Shown here in pieces: positions 37,665 through 37,959 of a stretch of 37,959 nucleotides of DNA (position 1 is its first letter; the number at the start of each line of letters is the position of its first letter). Position numbers and translations under genes: made by a program. Below the pieces are notes generated by a model. That model worked only from the letters and a program-made list of their open reading frames with translations, was not told the DNA's origin and did no database searches. The stretch comes from CAYJPV01 sp964396055 (GTDB lineage: Bacteria; Acidobacteriota; Vicinamibacteria; Vicinamibacterales; JAKQTR01). Location of the stretch: contig CAYNDV010000031.1 in NCBI GenBank assembly GCA_964396055.1, positions 1 through 37,959 on the forward strand, given 5' to 3'.

Positions 37665-37670
37665 AGGGGA

Positions 37671-37747
37671 AGAAGACAGAAGACAGAAGACAGAAGACAG
37701 AAGGCAGAAGACAGAAGGCAGAAGACAGAAGGCAGAAGACAGAAGGC
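37671..37747 (+). repeat. Heptad array AGAAGAC/AGAAGGC
   Basis: Eleven exact 7-bp units. The first four are AGAAGAC; the last seven alternate AGAAGGC and AGAAGAC. It starts 7 bp after the DinB-like stop codon. The alternation implies amplification of a 14-bp double unit. Confidence 0.95.
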
Positions 37748-37762
37748 AGGGCGCCCGCAGCC

Positions 37763-37787
37763 CGTAGTGCAGGGCTTCAGCCCTGCC
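37763..37787 (+). repeat. Family B palindrome, copy 4
   Basis: CCGTAGT then the perfect palindrome GCAGGGCTTCAGCCCTGC at 37769-37786, as in copies 1 and 2. Confidence 0.9.
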
Positions 37788-37831
37788 GTGGTCCCGGGCA
37801 TTCGTATTCGTCGAGGGGCGAGCCCCTGAGA

Positions 37832-37861
37832 TTGCAGCCTGTCCTACCCGTCTGCTACACT
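37832..37861 (+). promoter_or_regulatory. Promoter of tRNA-His
   Basis: TTGCAG (37832-37837), 18-bp spacer, TACACT (37856-37861) preceded by TGC; the predicted start is about 10 bp before the tRNA 5' end. Plausible sigma-70-type promoter. Confidence 0.5.
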
Positions 37862-37877
37862 TGATAGTTCGTAGGAC

Positions 37878-37953
37878 GGTGGGTATAGCTCAGTGGTAGA
37901 GCGCCGGACTGTGGCTCCGGAAGTCGCGGGTTCGAACCCCGTTACCCACCCCA
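37878..37953 (+). tRNA. tRNA-His(GTG) with G-1 and encoded CCA
   Basis: Acceptor GTGGGTA/TACCCAC with an extra 5' G at 37878 opposite discriminator C, as tRNA-His requires. Anticodon stem CCGGA/TCCGG, loop CTGTGGC giving GTG, T loop TTCGAAC and genomic CCA. Confidence 0.95.
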
Positions 37954-37959
37954 CATCAT

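Overview
The window reads as chromosomal DNA of a high-GC, free-living Gram-negative bacterium, most likely an Acidobacteriota of the Vicinamibacteria type. The pointers are a 1299-residue Oar-like TonB-dependent receptor with an N-terminal carboxypeptidase-regulatory domain, a bacterial tricorn-type S41 peptidase, a TolB-like/TPR protein with the N-terminal domain common in that phylum, MacB-type permeases, a DUF2934 protein and outer-membrane lipoprotein logic. No phage, transposase, CRISPR array or resistance island is visible. The taxon is an inference. A run of exactly 100 N (1490-1589) marks a scaffold join inside a repeat array.

Layout. 1-2100: partial tRNA-Lys, palindromic repeats, a GH16 glucanase, a gapped octamer array and a 45-residue membrane peptide. 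2190-8580: heptad array, tricorn-like protease, then, tail to tail across a long hairpin, a secreted IPT/CARDB protein. 8818-15734: TolB-like/TPR protein, PatB-type C-S lyase, divergent PLP enzyme of the cysteine-synthase fold and GH36 alpha-galactosidase. 15889-18710: unknown 162-residue protein, tRNA-Arg(TCG), a deoxynucleoside-kinase-like/CYTH gene pair, a 54-bp tandem repeat and tRNA-Arg(CCG). 18749-24601: GT39-like membrane protein, MntH plus UspA, and DUF2934 plus a ligase-polymerase LigD. 24896-28813: a MacA-like adaptor and two MacB/FtsX-type permeases with no ATPase. 28814-29264: a convergent gap without a protein gene. 29265-34248: sugar-type binding lipoprotein and TonB receptor. 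34614-36949: a fused binding protein/permease with its ATPase (polar amino-acid importer). 37161-37953: DinB-like protein and tRNA-His.

Two things stand out. First, the 451-bp gap between two convergent stop codons carries a near-consensus sigma-54 promoter on the minus strand. A dyad lies about 119 bp upstream of the predicted start, and a strong hairpin lies about 146 nt downstream. With no convincing reading frame in between, this looks like a sigma-54-dependent small RNA. Second, most non-coding DNA here is built from a few repeat grammars: 7-bp-periodic arrays of several unrelated sequences, an 8-bp CGGCCCAA-type array at six loci, two palindrome families sharing the core GGCTTCAGCC, and an AT-rich paired hairpin. 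These elements repeatedly begin at or within a few bases of a stop codon, and in several places they supply the stop codon itself.

Functionally the genes suit a polymer-degrading soil heterotroph: secreted glycosidases and peptidase, TonB uptake, amino-acid and sugar binding proteins, metal import and a reduced DNA-end-joining enzyme.
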